The notes beneath the pieces are model-generated. The model saw only the letters and a list, made by a program, of their open reading frames with translations, made no database searches and was not told the DNA's origin. DNA of 64,000 nucleotides from Intestinimonas sp. Lineage in GTDB: Bacteria; Bacillota; Clostridia; Oscillospirales; Oscillospiraceae. Location: assembly GCA_022653075.1 (NCBI GenBank), contig JALCSB010000010.1, forward strand, positions 44,932 to 108,931, read 5' to 3'. The position numbers were made by a program, and so were the translations under genes. Positions 1 through 11,051 of the stretch are shown here, one piece after another. The first letter of the stretch is position 1; every line of letters begins with the position of its first letter.

Positions 1-1866
1 ATTCTGGAAGAGGAACCGGAGTCACTGTCCCGCCTCAAGGGTATTACCCGAAAGCGGGCCGCACAGATCGGTGAATCCTTCCGCCAACAGATGGGAATGC
101 GGCGGCTGCTGGAATTTTTATCGACCCACTCCTTGCCCCTTCAATTGGGTATGCCGCTCTACCGTCAGTACGGAAATCGGGCGCTGGAGGTTCTGCGGGA
201 AAATCCTTATCTTCTGCTGGGCGAGGAGCTGGGCGTACCTTTCTCCACTGCCGATGAACTGGCCCTTTCCCTCGGCATGGAGGGAGACGATCCTCAGCGT
301 ATTGAAGCCGCCCTGCTGTTCGAGCTGACCCACAACCTGAATAATGGACATGCCTTTCTGCCCCGGCGCAAGCTGATTCCCGCCACCGCTCAGCTCATCG
401 GTGTGGAGGGCGAGTGCCTGGAAGATGGGTTGGAAGTCCTGCTGGAGCAGGGCTATGTGGTGGAGGAAACCGTGGCCGGCGAGGATGCCTGCTATCTGTC
501 TGCCCTGCACACGGCGGAAGTCTATGTCGCCTTCCGTCTGGGAGAAATGAGCGACCATGAGTTAAATCCGCCCCCCGGGCTGGACCGGCTTATCTCCCGG
601 ATTGAGCGGGAACAGGGCATCACCTATGCCCCTCAGCAGCGCAGCGCCGTGACCACGGCCGCCCGGCGTCAGGTTATGCTGCTGACCGGCGGACCGGGTA
701 CCGGCAAGACCACCTCCCTGCGGGGTGTGTTGGCTCTGTTTGATGCACTGGGACTGGAAACCGCACTGGCGGCCCCCACCGGCAGGGCGGCCAAGCGCCT
801 GAGCGAAACCTGCGGAGCCGAGGCCTTCACCATTCACCGCCTGTTGGAAACCCAGTTTGACAATCATACCGGCCAACTGGTTTTTTCCCATGACGAAAGC
901 GACCCGCTGACTGCAGACGCCGTCATTGTGGACGAGACTTCAATGGTGGATATCGTGCTGATGCGAGCGCTGCTGGCCGCCCTGCGGGGCGATTGCCGGC
1001 TGGTTCTGGTTGGGGACCCGGATCAGCTCCCCTCCGTAGGGCCGGGCAACCTGCTCTCCGACCTGCTGCGCAGCGGCCGAGTCCCCACCGTGCGGCTCAC
1101 CGAAATATTTCGTCAGGCTGCTCAGAGCGCCATCATCATGAATGCCCATTCCATTAATCGGGGGCAGCTTCCGGATCTGAGGAAAAACGATTCTGACTTT
1201 TTCTTTCTGCGTCGCCGGGACTCTCAGCGGCTGGTGGATACGATTGTGGAATTGGTCGCCCAGCGGCTGCCCCGGAACATGGACATCCCCTCCGACCAAA
1301 TTCAGGTTCTCTCCCCCACCCGCAGGCGTCAAACCGGCACCGCCGCGCTCAATGAAGCGCTACAGGCCGCGCTGAATCCGGCCGCGCCGGACAAGCCGGA
1401 GCGGCGCTTCGGCTCCTATGTATTCCGTCTGGGCGATCGGGTGATGCAGGTGAAAAATAACTACGATATTCTGTGGAAAAACAGCTCCGGTTCCGGCGCG
1501 GGCATGGGTATCTTCAACGGGGATATCGGACGGATTTCCGCCGTTGACCCGCGGGCCGAAACCATCACTGTGGATTTTGAGGGACGCACCGCTGAGTATA
1601 GTACCGATATGCTGGGGGAATTGGAGCCAGCCTATGCCATGACAGTACACAAAGCACAGGGCAGCGAATACCGAGCGGTCATTCTGGCGGCTCTGGACGG
1701 TGCGCCCATGCTGCTGACCCGTGGAGTCCTGTACACCGCCGTAACCCGCGCGCGGGAGCTGTTCATCGCCGTAGGTGAGGAGGCTGTGCTGGCCCGCATG
1801 GTGGCCAACGACCGGCAGCAGCGGCGCTATTCCGGTCTGCGGGCACGGCTGACTCAATACGGATAA
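1..1866 (+). CDS. recD2: RecD2-type ATP-dependent DNA helicase, 5' end missing
   Basis: The reading frame is open from base 1 to the TAA at 1864-1866 (621 codons visible), so the N-terminus lies outside the window. RecD2 proteins are superfamily 1 5'-3' DNA helicases that act in repair without RecBC. A Walker A motif GGPGTGKTT lies near 688-714 and the Walker B stretch VIVDETSMVD near 922-951. A C-terminal VHKAQGSEY motif near 1645-1671 is typical of the UvrD-like C-terminal domain of RecD/TraA helicases. The part upstream of the P-loop (LKGITRKRAAQIGESF at the window edge) fits the helix-hairpin-helix region of the long RecD2 subfamily. comF follows 42-54 bases downstream. Confidence 0.9.
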   Translation: MLEEEPESLSRLKGITRKRAAQIGESFRQQMGMRRLLEFLSTHSLPLQLGMPLYRQYGNRALEVLRENPYLLLGEELGVPFSTADELALSLGMEGDDPQRIEAALLFELTHNLNNGHAFLPRRKLIPATAQLIGVEGECLEDGLEVLLEQGYVVEETVAGEDACYLSALHTAEVYVAFRLGEMSDHELNPPPGLDRLISRIEREQGITYAPQQRSAVTTAARRQVMLLTGGPGTGKTTSLRGVLALFDALGLETALAAPTGRAAKRLSETCGAEAFTIHRLLETQFDNHTGQLVFSHDESDPLTADAVIVDETSMVDIVLMRALLAALRGDCRLVLVGDPDQLPSVGPGNLLSDLLRSGRVPTVRLTEIFRQAAQSAIIMNAHSINRGQLPDLRKNDSDFFFLRRRDSQRLVDTIVELVAQRLPRNMDIPSDQIQVLSPTRRRQTGTAALNEALQAALNPAAPDKPERRFGSYVFRLGDRVMQVKNNYDILWKNSSGSGAGMGIFNGDIGRISAVDPRAETITVDFEGRTAEYSTDMLGELEPAYAMTVHKAQGSEYRAVILAALDGAPMLLTRGVLYTAVTRARELFIAVGEEAVLARMVANDRQQRRYSGLRARLTQYG

Positions 1867-1920
1867 ATTTGATGTAGGCGGTGTTATATTTGATTCGAAA
1901 TATACATTTTGGAATTTGAA

Positions 1921-2604
1921 ATGCGTCTAAAAAAACATAATGTGAATGGTTTGGCGGACTTTTTACTGGATCTGCTCTTCCCACCGCGCTGTCCCTTTTG
2001 CCGGACACTGCTCCATCCCGGAGAGGGAGAATGCTGCCCCACCTGCAGAAAAACTCTCCCCTGGGCGGAAGGCGACGAAGCTGAACAGTACCTGGAGTTT
2101 ATCTCCCTGTGCGTCTCGCCGCTTTGGTACCGGGACCAGGTACGGGACTGTATCCGGCGGTACAAATTTCACGGTGTAAGCAGCTATGCCACACCCTGCG
2201 GGCGGCTTTTGGCACGCTGTATTTCCGGCCATTTGTCTGGACGGTATGACCTTATTACTTGGGTGCCGCTCTCCGCCCGCCGGAAACGGGAGCGGGGTTA
2301 TGACCAGGCGGAGCTTCTTGCTCGCCGTACGGCGGAGGTTCTGGGCGCTTCCACGCTTTGTCTGCTTCAAAAAGTACGCCATACTCCCGCATTGTCGGGT
2401 CTGGGCGGGGAGGTGTCAATCCGTCGGGCCAATGTACTAAACTGCTACCAGGTTCCGGATTCGGCTATGCCGGCCGGAGCGCGGGTCCTGCTGGTGGACG
2501 ACGTGGTTACCACGGGTTCTACCCTATCTGAATGCGCACGCATACTTAGAACGGCAGGCGCAACTGATGTGGTATGCGCCACGCTGGCCCGTGCGCGGAA
2601 ATGA
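1921..2604 (+). CDS. comF: ComF family protein (zinc ribbon plus phosphoribosyltransferase fold)
   Basis: The N-terminus carries two Cys pairs (CPFC, then CCPTC) forming a zinc ribbon. The C-terminus has a type I phosphoribosyltransferase PRPP loop, VLLVDDVVTTGST (near 2488-2526). This architecture defines ComF/GntX, which is needed for DNA uptake during competence in Bacillus; the catalysed reaction, if any, is unknown. A TTG at 1909 is in frame, but I prefer the ATG at 1921, preceded by a weak GGAA; neither start has a strong ribosome-binding site. It lies downstream of recD2, a common clostridial arrangement for DNA-processing genes. Length (227 aa) is normal. Confidence 0.85.
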   Translation: MRLKKHNVNGLADFLLDLLFPPRCPFCRTLLHPGEGECCPTCRKTLPWAEGDEAEQYLEFISLCVSPLWYRDQVRDCIRRYKFHGVSSYATPCGRLLARCISGHLSGRYDLITWVPLSARRKRERGYDQAELLARRTAEVLGASTLCLLQKVRHTPALSGLGGEVSIRRANVLNCYQVPDSAMPAGARVLLVDDVVTTGSTLSECARILRTAGATDVVCATLARARK

Positions 2605-2638
2605 GTGACGGATTCACTCGAAATCCAGAAAATAATTG

Positions 2639-2667
2639 TTGAAACCGCCGCGCTTTCCGATTATAAT
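2639..2667 (+). promoter_or_regulatory. Sigma-A promoter of the mreB-family gene
   Basis: -35 TTGAAA (2639-2644), 17-base spacer, -10 TATAAT (2662-2667). It lies in the comF-mreB gap and would start transcription about 100 bases upstream of the preferred mreB start. Confidence 0.7.
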
Positions 2668-2774
2668 AAAAATGATACAGTAGCTTTTCATTTTGCCGTT
2701 CTGTTTGGAGTGTGTAAAAGATGGGTTTCTGGGCTAAACTATGTCAGAAGCTAAGTAGATTTCGAGGTGCAGGT

Positions 2775-3800
2775 ATGTTCAGTAAAGATATAGGCATTGA
2801 TTTGGGGACCGCGTCCATTCTGGTTTATGTGAAGGGAAAAGGCGTGGTTTTGCGCGAGCCTTCCGTGGTTGCCATTGATAAAAATACAGGAAAACTCCTG
2901 AAGGTGGGTACCGATGCACAGAAAATGCTGGGCCGTACCCCGGGTAATATTGTCGCAATCCGTCCGCTACGCGAGGGCGTTATTTCCGACTATGATATGA
3001 CCGAACGTATGCTCCGTGAATTTATTCGCAAAGTAACTTCTTTTCGCGTGTTCAAGCCCCGTGTGGTAATCTGCGTCCCATCCGGCATCACTGAGGTGGA
3101 GGAGCGTGCTGTCATCGACGCAGGCGTGCAGGCGGGCGGCCGCCGCGTCTACCTGATCGAGGAACCGCTGGCCGCCGCAATTGGCGCCGGTATCGACATT
3201 AATCAGGCCGATGGTCATATGATCGTGGATATCGGCGGCGGCACCACCGATATTGCGGTCATTTCCCTGTCCGGTATTGTGGAGTCCGCTTCCATCAAAA
3301 TCGCAGGCGACCAGTTCGATGAGGCCATTATCAAGTACATACGCCGGAAGCACAATGTGCTCATCGGTGAACGTACTGCTGAAGAGTTGAAGATTGCCAT
3401 CGGCTGCGTTTTTCCCCGCCCCGAGGAGCAGTCCATTGAGATCAAGGGCCGTTGCCTGATGACGGGTCTGCCCCGTGTATTCACCGTTACATCGTCAGAG
3501 ATGATTGAGGCTTTTGAGGAACCCTCCACCCGTATTCTGGAGGCCATCCACAGTGTGCTGGAACGTACACCGCCCGAGCTGGTGGCTGACATTTCCACCA
3601 ACGGGATTGTGATGACCGGCGGTGGCAGTTTGATTTGGGGTTTCGATAAGCTGATTGAATCTCATACCGGCATCACTACCAACGTGGCAGACGACGCAAT
3701 CTCCTGCGTGGCCTATGGCACGGGCAAAAGTCTGGAATGGGTGGGGGATATGCAGGATGGCACCATCAACATTTCCCGCCGCAAGCAGATGAACCACTAA
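2775..3800 (+). CDS. mreB: MreB/Mbl-family rod-shape actin homologue
   Basis: Bacterial actin that organises cell-wall synthesis along the lateral wall. The phosphate-1 motif DIGIDLGTASILVY opens the protein, phosphate-2 is DIGGGTTDIAVI, and the adenosine motif is GIVMTGGGSLIWGFDKLI. An in-frame ATG at 2721 would add 18 residues, but the ATG at 2775 has GAGG seven bases upstream and gives the usual MreB N-terminus and length (341 aa). The gene stands apart from mreCD and minCDE, so it could be an Mbl or MreBH paralogue rather than the main MreB. It has its own promoter, and a hairpin terminator follows before the next gene. Confidence 0.9.
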   Translation: MFSKDIGIDLGTASILVYVKGKGVVLREPSVVAIDKNTGKLLKVGTDAQKMLGRTPGNIVAIRPLREGVISDYDMTERMLREFIRKVTSFRVFKPRVVICVPSGITEVEERAVIDAGVQAGGRRVYLIEEPLAAAIGAGIDINQADGHMIVDIGGGTTDIAVISLSGIVESASIKIAGDQFDEAIIKYIRRKHNVLIGERTAEELKIAIGCVFPRPEEQSIEIKGRCLMTGLPRVFTVTSSEMIEAFEEPSTRILEAIHSVLERTPPELVADISTNGIVMTGGGSLIWGFDKLIESHTGITTNVADDAISCVAYGTGKSLEWVGDMQDGTINISRRKQMNH

Positions 3801-3814
3801 TTCAACCTGATAAA

Positions 3815-3852
3815 CGGCCACTCCCCGCTGTGCGGCGGGTGGCCGCTTTTTT
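3815..3852 (+). terminator. Intrinsic terminator between mreB and the membrane-protein gene
   Basis: GC-rich hairpin (CGGCCAC... pairing with ...GTGGCCG) followed by six T. The Shine-Dalgarno of the next gene (AGGAGG, 3855-3860) begins three bases later, so the downstream gene probably depends on partial readthrough; I see no separate promoter. Confidence 0.75.
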
Positions 3853-3868
3853 ACAGGAGGTACTGGAT

Positions 3869-4444
3869 GTGAAAAAATATCTGAATGGACCATCGATTTT
3901 TCTGGGGCTGATTTGCTTCGCCGTATTTATGGTGGCCGCCTGTGCCTTTTATTATCTCACTGCCGGTGTGTTCGTCAGCGCGGAGGTAGCTGCACTCTAT
4001 GCGGCGCTAGCCGCGCTGGGCGGCCTTGCCGTTATTTTCTGCCGTTTTCTTTTCGCTATTTTCTTCTACATCGGTTGTCTACTGGGCTGGCTCTCCGGCC
4101 GTTATATTGGCAGTCTGGAGGGTGCGTTCGCCCCTACCGCCGGGCTGATTTGCACCTTTTTTCTGATTTCCGTATTTTCTCTTATCGGGGTCTACCTGGA
4201 ATATCACCGGATCCGCCGCAGCATCCGGAAATCGCGTGCCCGCCGGGAGCAGGAGGAACAAAAGTCCAGCGCGGCGGCGGCAGCCATGAATACCGAGCAT
4301 CTCTCCCACTTTCATGTGTCAGGACAGAATGACGGCGGATCTACCACTGTTTGTTCTCCACCGATGGAATCCACACAGGAAACAACCGCAACCGATTCAG
4401 CAGAAGTCTCTCAAACTGGTCATAAAAATGGGCCTCAGAATTAA
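3869..4444 (+). CDS. Small integral membrane protein, function unknown
   Basis: GTG start at 3869 with AGGAGG eight bases upstream; 191 aa. The first two thirds contain about four hydrophobic helices (starting IFLGLICFAVFMVAACAFYY), followed by a basic stretch (RIRRSIRKSRARR) and a polar, disordered Ser/Thr/Gln-rich tail of about 60 residues. The positive-inside rule would place the tail in the cytoplasm. It resembles no family I can name. It sits immediately downstream of the mreB terminator, so a link to envelope growth is only a guess. Its stop codon lies inside a 38-base perfect palindrome that acts as its terminator. Confidence 0.65.
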   Translation: MKKYLNGPSIFLGLICFAVFMVAACAFYYLTAGVFVSAEVAALYAALAALGGLAVIFCRFLFAIFFYIGCLLGWLSGRYIGSLEGAFAPTAGLICTFFLISVFSLIGVYLEYHRIRRSIRKSRARREQEEQKSSAAAAAMNTEHLSHFHVSGQNDGGSTTVCSPPMESTQETTATDSAEVSQTGHKNGPQN

Positions 4445-4461
4445 TTCTGAGGCCCATTTTT
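4424..4461 (+). terminator. Perfect 38-base palindrome, terminator overlapping the stop codon
   Basis: Two 19-base arms (4424-4442 and 4443-4461) with no spacer. A-rich on the left and T-rich on the right, so it can work in both directions. The stop codon of the upstream gene (4442-4444) spans the centre. Confidence 0.8.
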
Positions 4462-4466
4462 ATGAG

Positions 4467-4503
4467 TTCTGTCTCATGGCACACCAACGAGACAGAATTT
4501 TTT
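4467..4503 (+). terminator. Second intrinsic terminator
   Basis: TTCTGTCTC (4467-4475) pairs with GAGACAGAA (4489-4497), followed by T6. It backs up the palindrome just upstream and separates this transcript from the convergent metY. Confidence 0.65.
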
Positions 4504-4585
4504 ATTATCTTTTCTTCCCGAAGTCTCTCAGGTCTCAATCAGGACACCTGATTTTTCTGAATCGGCAGGCAGGCCAGATGCAGTT

Positions 4586-5869
4586 TTATACAGTGGCCAG
4601 AGCCTGCTCCAGGTCCCGGAGAATGTCCCCAATGTCCTCAATCCCCACAGACAGACGCACCAGGTCGGGCGACACACCCGCAGCCGCCAGCTCCGCATCA
4701 TTCATCTGCCGATGTGTGGTGGACGCGGGATGAAGTACACAGGTTTTGGCGTCGGCCACATGGGTGGCAATAGACGCCAGTTTTAGACCGGCCATAAACT
4801 TCTCCGCACCGGCGCGGCCACCCTTTACGCCAAAAGAAACTACACCGCAGGTGCCCTTTGGCATGTACTTTCTGGCAATCTCATAGCAGGGGTCATCGGG
4901 CAGACCGGGGTAGCGTATCCAGCTCACTTTGTCGCTGTGTTTCAAAAACTGAGCCGCTTTCAGCGCGTTTTCGCAGTGGCGGGGCACCCGCAGATGCAGG
5001 GTCTCCAGCCCCAGCCCCAACAGGAAAGCGTTCATCGGCGCGGGAATGGAGCCGAAGTCGCGCATCAGCTGCGCGGTAGCCTTGGTGATAAAGGCCCCGC
5101 CCAGCCCAAAGCGTTCGGTGTAAGTCACACCGTGATAGGACTCATCCGGCGTGGTCAGTCCCGGATACTTATCCGGGTATTGGGTCCAGTCAAATTTTCC
5201 GGAGTCTACAATGGCCCCGCCCACAGCCGCGGCGTGGCCATCCATATACTTGGTGGTCGAGTGCGTTACAATATCCGCGCCCCACTCAAAGGGGCGGCAG
5301 TTCACCGGCGTTGGAAATGTATTATCTACAATGAGCGGCACACCGTGGGCATGGGCCGCGGCCGCGAACTTCTCGATATCCAGCACCGTCAGGGCTGGAT
5401 TGGCGATGGTCTCCCCGAACACAGCCTTGGTATTTGGCCGAAACGCGGCGTCCAGCTCCTCTGGAGTACAGTCCGCTTCCACAAAGGTAAAGTCGATGCC
5501 CATGCGCTTCATGGTCACGGCAAAAAGATTATAGGTCCCCCCATAGATAGAGGAAGACGACACCACATGGTCGCCAGCCGAGCAGATATTGAACATGGCG
5601 TAAAAGGAAGCGGCTTGGCCGGAGGAGGTCAGCATGGCCGCAGTCCCGCCCTCCAATGCGCAAATCTTCGCCGCCACATGGTCGTTGGTGGGGTTCTGAA
5701 GGCGGGTATAGAAATAGCCCTCCTTCTCCAGATCAAACAGCGCGCCCATGGCAGCTCCGGTGGCGTAGCGAAAGGTTGTACTCTGCACAATGGGAAAATT
5801 ACGGGGCTCTCCGTTTCCGGCCGTATAGCCGCCGTGGACGCAATTGGTATCAAGCTGATAATCAGACAT
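4586..5869 (-). CDS. metY: O-acetylhomoserine (thiol)-lyase / aminocarboxypropyltransferase
   Basis: Cys/Met-metabolism PLP enzyme that makes homocysteine from O-acetylhomoserine and sulfide (or methanethiol). The PLP lysine lies in THSTTKYMDGH and the aspartate in PLIVDNTFPTP. The N-terminal region (NCVHGGYTAGNGEPRNFPI) and the length (427 aa) are typical of the long MetY branch, as opposed to cystathionine gamma-synthases (about 380 aa). Start: ATG at 5869 behind GGAAGAAG; an in-frame ATG at 5914 lacks a site and adds unconserved residues. It is monocistronic with its own promoter; I see no SAM riboswitch in front of it. Confidence 0.92.
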   Translation of the reverse strand: MSDYQLDTNCVHGGYTAGNGEPRNFPIVQSTTFRYATGAAMGALFDLEKEGYFYTRLQNPTNDHVAAKICALEGGTAAMLTSSGQAASFYAMFNICSAGDHVVSSSSIYGGTYNLFAVTMKRMGIDFTFVEADCTPEELDAAFRPNTKAVFGETIANPALTVLDIEKFAAAAHAHGVPLIVDNTFPTPVNCRPFEWGADIVTHSTTKYMDGHAAAVGGAIVDSGKFDWTQYPDKYPGLTTPDESYHGVTYTERFGLGGAFITKATAQLMRDFGSIPAPMNAFLLGLGLETLHLRVPRHCENALKAAQFLKHSDKVSWIRYPGLPDDPCYEIARKYMPKGTCGVVSFGVKGGRAGAEKFMAGLKLASIATHVADAKTCVLHPASTTHRQMNDAELAAAGVSPDLVRLSVGIEDIGDILRDLEQALATV

Positions 5870-5927
5870 GGAACTTCTTCCTTTCCTCCCGATGGGCACG
5901 GCACTGTGCCGCATTGATATTTTTATT

Positions 5928-5957
5928 ATCCTAATCCCAAACGTGGCGGTTTGTCAA
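5928..5957 (-). promoter_or_regulatory. Sigma-A promoter of metY
   Basis: On the minus strand: -35 TTGACA (5957-5952), 18-base spacer, -10 TAGGAT (5933-5928). Confidence 0.6.
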
Positions 5958-6012
5958 CCTGTTTATCTTTGAGTCAGAAACTGACGTATGCGGGACTGCC
6001 CAAGCTATGGCC

Positions 6013-6852
6013 CTAGTCCTTCATCATATGGACATTCAAATGATTATAGGTCATCTCGATGCCATGCTGGTCAAAAGATGCCTTGACCTGCTCCAGCATG
6101 TCGTAATAGACATCCCAGTAGTCCCCCGTGGCACACCAGGCGCGTAGCGCATAGTCGATGGCGCTGTCCTGGTAGGCACTGACACGAACAAACGGTTCCG
6201 GCTCATGCAAAACCATTGGGTGCTTCCGCACCGTCTCCAGAATCGCGGCTTTAACCTGTTCTACCGGCGCATCATAGGAGGCCGAAAAGATAAGGTCCAC
6301 TCTCCGCCGCTCCTGATCTGTATAATTGCTGATTTTCTCGCCGGAGATCTGCCCGTTGGGGACAAAAATAATCTTGTTGTCGATCGTTCGGATTTTGGTA
6401 TAGACCATTCCAACGTCCGCTACCGTGCCGCTGATTCCACCGGCCTCTACGAAATCTCCTACCTTAAACGGTTTGGAGATCAGTACCATAATACCTCCCG
6501 CCAAATTGGCCAGGATGTTCTGAACGGCCAGAGAAACGGCCAAGCCAACCACACTGAGTACCGCAATGAGTGACGTGGCGTCAATTCCAAGCGAGCTGGC
6601 CACAATTAGAATCGTAATAAACCACAGAAGAATGCGTAGGCTGGAGCGCAGGAACGTGTGCAGACTGCGCTCCACGTTTAGCCGGTTGATTGCCCGGTTC
6701 ATTAGATGCATTATGACTTTCATGGCAATCAGACAGACCACCAGCAAAATCACAGCACGCAGGATTGTCTGTGCCAGTACTGCGCCGCTTTCCGCTTGGA
6801 GAGCGCTGGCCACCTGACTCACATTTTTTGTTAGTTCTTCTGTCCCTGTCAT
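6013..6852 (-). CDS. mscS: Small-conductance mechanosensitive channel, MscS family
   Basis: 279 aa: a short N-terminal segment, three hydrophobic helices, the pore-lining helix VVGLAVSLAVQNILANLAGG and a beta/alpha-beta cytoplasmic domain (KVGDFVEAGGISGTVADVGM and the FVPNG motif). These match MscS, which releases solutes during hypo-osmotic shock. The helix is Ala/Gly-rich, as required for TM3 packing. The ATG at 6852 has AGGAGG unusually far upstream (about 12 bases), so the exact start is less certain. Monocistronic between metY and tuf. Confidence 0.9.
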   Translation of the reverse strand: MTGTEELTKNVSQVASALQAESGAVLAQTILRAVILLVVCLIAMKVIMHLMNRAINRLNVERSLHTFLRSSLRILLWFITILIVASSLGIDATSLIAVLSVVGLAVSLAVQNILANLAGGIMVLISKPFKVGDFVEAGGISGTVADVGMVYTKIRTIDNKIIFVPNGQISGEKISNYTDQERRRVDLIFSASYDAPVEQVKAAILETVRKHPMVLHEPEPFVRVSAYQDSAIDYALRAWCATGDYWDVYYDMLEQVKASFDQHGIEMTYNHLNVHMMKD

Positions 6853-6901
6853 CGCTGCCCTTATCCTCCTATGCTTTTTATCTCAATTTCATTGGATAGA
6901 A

Positions 6902-6933
6902 AACGGGGCGGCCCGCACATGGGCCGCCCCGTT
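6902..6933 (-). terminator. Terminator at the end of the tuf operon
   Basis: 13-base perfect stem (6902-6914 with 6921-6933), GC-rich, loop of six, followed by TTTT on the minus strand. Confidence 0.85.
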
Positions 6934-6947
6934 CAGGCAAAACAAAC

Positions 6948-8150
<1,203 letters not shown>

Positions 8151-8249
8151 GTTTTGTAATCCTCCTTATATCAGCAGGTTTTCAAATTTTTTGATTCATT
8201 CATATTGCAGTTGCTATTTTATCGCATGAAACTGCAAATTGCAAGAGAT

Positions 8250-10358
8250 TTATTCCTCGTCCTTGCGTCCACGTTGAGCAATTATCTTTTCCGCAATGCT
8301 CTTGGGAATCTCAACATAACTGTGTGGCTCCATAGAGTACTGGCCACGGCCCTGCGTACGGGAGCGAAGGTCGGTTGCATAGCCGAACATCTCGGACAAA
8401 GGTACCAGCGCATCGATCTGCTGGGCACCGGAGCGGGCTTCCATGCCCTGGATCTGGCCGCGGCGGGAATTCAGATCGCCCATCACGTCACCCATATAGT
8501 CCTCAGGAACGATGACAGCCACCTTCATAATAGGTTCAAGCAGAACAGGGCCGGCCTTGCGGCAGGCTTGTTTAAAAGCCATGGAACCGGCAATCTTAAA
8601 GGCCATTTCAGAGGAGTCCACTTCGTGGAAGGAGCCGTCGTACAGTGTGACCTTGACATCCTCCACCGGGTAACCGGCCAGTATACCGGCCTGCATGGCA
8701 CCCTGAATACCGGTGTCAACAGCAGGAATATATTCCTTGGGGATGGCACCGCCTACAATGGCGTTCACAAACTCATAGCCCTTACCGGACTCGTTGGGTT
8801 CCACATGGATCTTAACATGACCATATTGGCCCTTGCCGCCGGACTGACGGGCATACTTGGTATCCTGATCCACCGCCTTGCGGATGGTTTCTTTGTAGGC
8901 GACCTGGGGTGCGCCCACATTAGCCTCGACCTTGAACTCGCGGAGAAGGCGGTCCACAATAATCTCCAGATGCAATTCGCCCATGCCGGCAATAATGGTC
9001 TGGCCGGTCTCCTCATCCGTGTAAGTCTTGAACGTCGGGTCCTCTTCCGCCAGCTTAATAAGCGCCAGACTCATCTTCTCTTGGCCAGCCTTCGTCTTAG
9101 GCTCAATGGCCACGCGGATAACAGGATCGGGGAATTCCATAGACTCTAGGATAATAGGGCTTTTCTCATCACAGAGGGTATCGCCCGTCGTCGTATTTTT
9201 CAAACCGACAGCGGCCTCAATATCGCCGGAGTAGACTTGATCGATATCCTCCCTGTGATTTGCACGCATCTGCAAAATACGGCCGATGCGTTCCTTGACG
9301 TCCTTGGTACTGTTCAGTACAGAGGACCCGGTACTCAGTGTGCCGGAATAGACACGGAAGAAAGACAGGCGGCCCACATAGGGGTCCGTCATAATCTTAA
9401 ATGCGAGGGCGGAGAAGGGGGCGCTGTCATCGGCAGGACGCTCATCCTCCTCACCGGTATCGGGATTGGTACCCTTAATGGGCGGAATATCCGTCGGGGA
9501 GGGGAGATAATCCACGATAGCGTCCAGCAACTTCTGAACACCCTTATTTTTATAGGAGGTACCACAGGTTACGGGCACAAACTTGTTGTCAATCGTACCC
9601 TGCCGGATAACCTTGCGGATCAGATCCTGAGAGATCGGCTTCTCTTCCAGCGCCAACTCCATGATCTCGTCGGACAGATCCGCGCAGGCATCGATCAGCT
9701 TGGTCCGATACTCCTGGGCCAACTCCAACATGTCTTCGGGAATCTTCTCCACACGCATGTCTTTGCCCATCTCATCATAATAAATATCAGCATCCATCTC
9801 TACCAGATCGATGATCCCTTTAAAGGTGTCTTCACTGCCGATGGGAAGCTGAATGGGCACTGCGTTACACTTCAGACGTTCATGGATCATGTCCAGTACA
9901 TTATAGAAGTTGGCGCCCATAATATCCATTTTGTTAACATAGATCATGCGGGGAACTTTGTAGTGGTCGGCCTGCCGCCAGACAGTCTCAGACTGTGGCT
10001 CAACACCGCCCTTAGCGCACATTACGGTCACGGAACCATCCAACACACGCAGAGAACGCTCCACTTCCACAGTGAAGTCTACATGGCCCGGGGTATCAAT
10101 GATATTGATACGGGTCTGGGGAAATTGGTCCTTGGTCCCTTTCCAAAAACAGGTGGTGGCGGCAGAGGTAATGGTAATGCCGCGCTCCTGCTCCTGCGCC
10201 ATCCAGTCCATGGTGGCAGCGCCATCATGCACTTCGCCGATCTTATAGTTGACACCGGTGTAATAGAGAATGCGCTCGGTGGTTGTCGTCTTGCCGGCAT
10301 CGATGTGCGCCATGATACCAATATTTCTAGTGTTCTGTAAGGATACTTTCCTAGGCAT
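8250..10358 (-). CDS. fusA: Translation elongation factor G
   Basis: GTPase that drives ribosomal translocation. It has [15 protein letters not shown] (G1), [13 protein letters not shown] and the domain IV stretch GGKGQYGHV; 702 aa, full length. It follows rpsG by about 20 bases and precedes tuf, the canonical str operon order. Confidence 0.98.
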   Translation of the reverse strand: MPRKVSLQNTRNIGIMAHIDAGKTTTTERILYYTGVNYKIGEVHDGAATMDWMAQEQERGITITSAATTCFWKGTKDQFPQTRINIIDTPGHVDFTVEVERSLRVLDGSVTVMCAKGGVEPQSETVWRQADHYKVPRMIYVNKMDIMGANFYNVLDMIHERLKCNAVPIQLPIGSEDTFKGIIDLVEMDADIYYDEMGKDMRVEKIPEDMLELAQEYRTKLIDACADLSDEIMELALEEKPISQDLIRKVIRQGTIDNKFVPVTCGTSYKNKGVQKLLDAIVDYLPSPTDIPPIKGTNPDTGEEDERPADDSAPFSALAFKIMTDPYVGRLSFFRVYSGTLSTGSSVLNSTKDVKERIGRILQMRANHREDIDQVYSGDIEAAVGLKNTTTGDTLCDEKSPIILESMEFPDPVIRVAIEPKTKAGQEKMSLALIKLAEEDPTFKTYTDEETGQTIIAGMGELHLEIIVDRLLREFKVEANVGAPQVAYKETIRKAVDQDTKYARQSGGKGQYGHVKIHVEPNESGKGYEFVNAIVGGAIPKEYIPAVDTGIQGAMQAGILAGYPVEDVKVTLYDGSFHEVDSSEMAFKIAGSMAFKQACRKAGPVLLEPIMKVAVIVPEDYMGDVMGDLNSRRGQIQGMEARSGAQQIDALVPLSEMFGYATDLRSRTQGRGQYSMEPHSYVEIPKSIAEKIIAQRGRKDEE

Positions 10359-10377
10359 ACTCTAATAACTCCTTATC

Positions 10378-10848
10378 CTACCAGCGGTAATGCGCGAAAG
10401 CCCTGTTGGACTCGGCCATCTTGTGGGTATCCTCGCGCTTCTTCACGGCGGAGCCAAGGTTATTGGCAGCGTCCATGATTTCGCCGGCAAGGCGTTCCTT
10501 CATCGTCTTTTCGCTGCGGGTGCGCGCATACGTGGTGAGCCAACGCAGACCCAAAGTCTGACGGCGCTCGGGGCGCACTTCAATCGGTACCTGATAAGTG
10601 GCACCGCCGACTCGGCGGGCTTTCACTTCCAGCGACGGCATAATGTTCTCAATGGCGGCGGTAAAGACATCCAGCGGCTCCTTACCGGCTTTTTCCTTAA
10701 TAATATCGAAAGCGCCGTAAACCACCTTTTGAGCGACACCCTTCTTACCGTCCAGCATAATACTGTTGACCAGCTTGGTCACCAACACCGAGTTATACAG
10801 CGGATCGGGCAAAATCTCCCGCTTGGGTACGTTTCCTCTTCTTGGCAC
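10378..10848 (-). CDS. rpsG: Small-subunit ribosomal protein S7
   Basis: 156 aa, starting [19 protein letters not shown] and containing the 16S-binding segment [12 protein letters not shown] use the GTG at 10848, with GGAGG eight bases upstream; an upstream ATG (10866) would place the ribosome-binding site inside the gene. S7 nucleates the 30S head. The 203-base gap to rpsL is long for a str operon and may carry the S7 feedback site. Confidence 0.95.
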   Translation of the reverse strand: MPRRGNVPKREILPDPLYNSVLVTKLVNSIMLDGKKGVAQKVVYGAFDIIKEKAGKEPLDVFTAAIENIMPSLEVKARRVGGATYQVPIEVRPERRQTLGLRWLTTYARTRSEKTMKERLAGEIMDAANNLGSAVKKREDTHKMAESNRAFAHYRW

Positions 10849-11051
10849 TTTGCTTCCCTCCTTCACAGTATGATTTCATAGGTACTCGAAGATCCCGATG
10901 GACCCCCGTGTAAAGACAAGTGCCTGCTTGTCCAGTGCCCGCCGGAAAAAACGTTTACCCTTTATTGAATAAACGCTTTCAGGCAAGGCTGCTGCCTTGC
11001 GCCTTAAGCGCAAAAATGAGTTAAAACAATTTTCATCCAGCAAAAAGCGTT

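Noticed and set aside
5870..6012. Possible SAM or T-box riboswitch in front of metY
   Set aside because: The promoter at 5928-5957 leaves only a short leader, with no terminator/antiterminator pair and no conserved motif.
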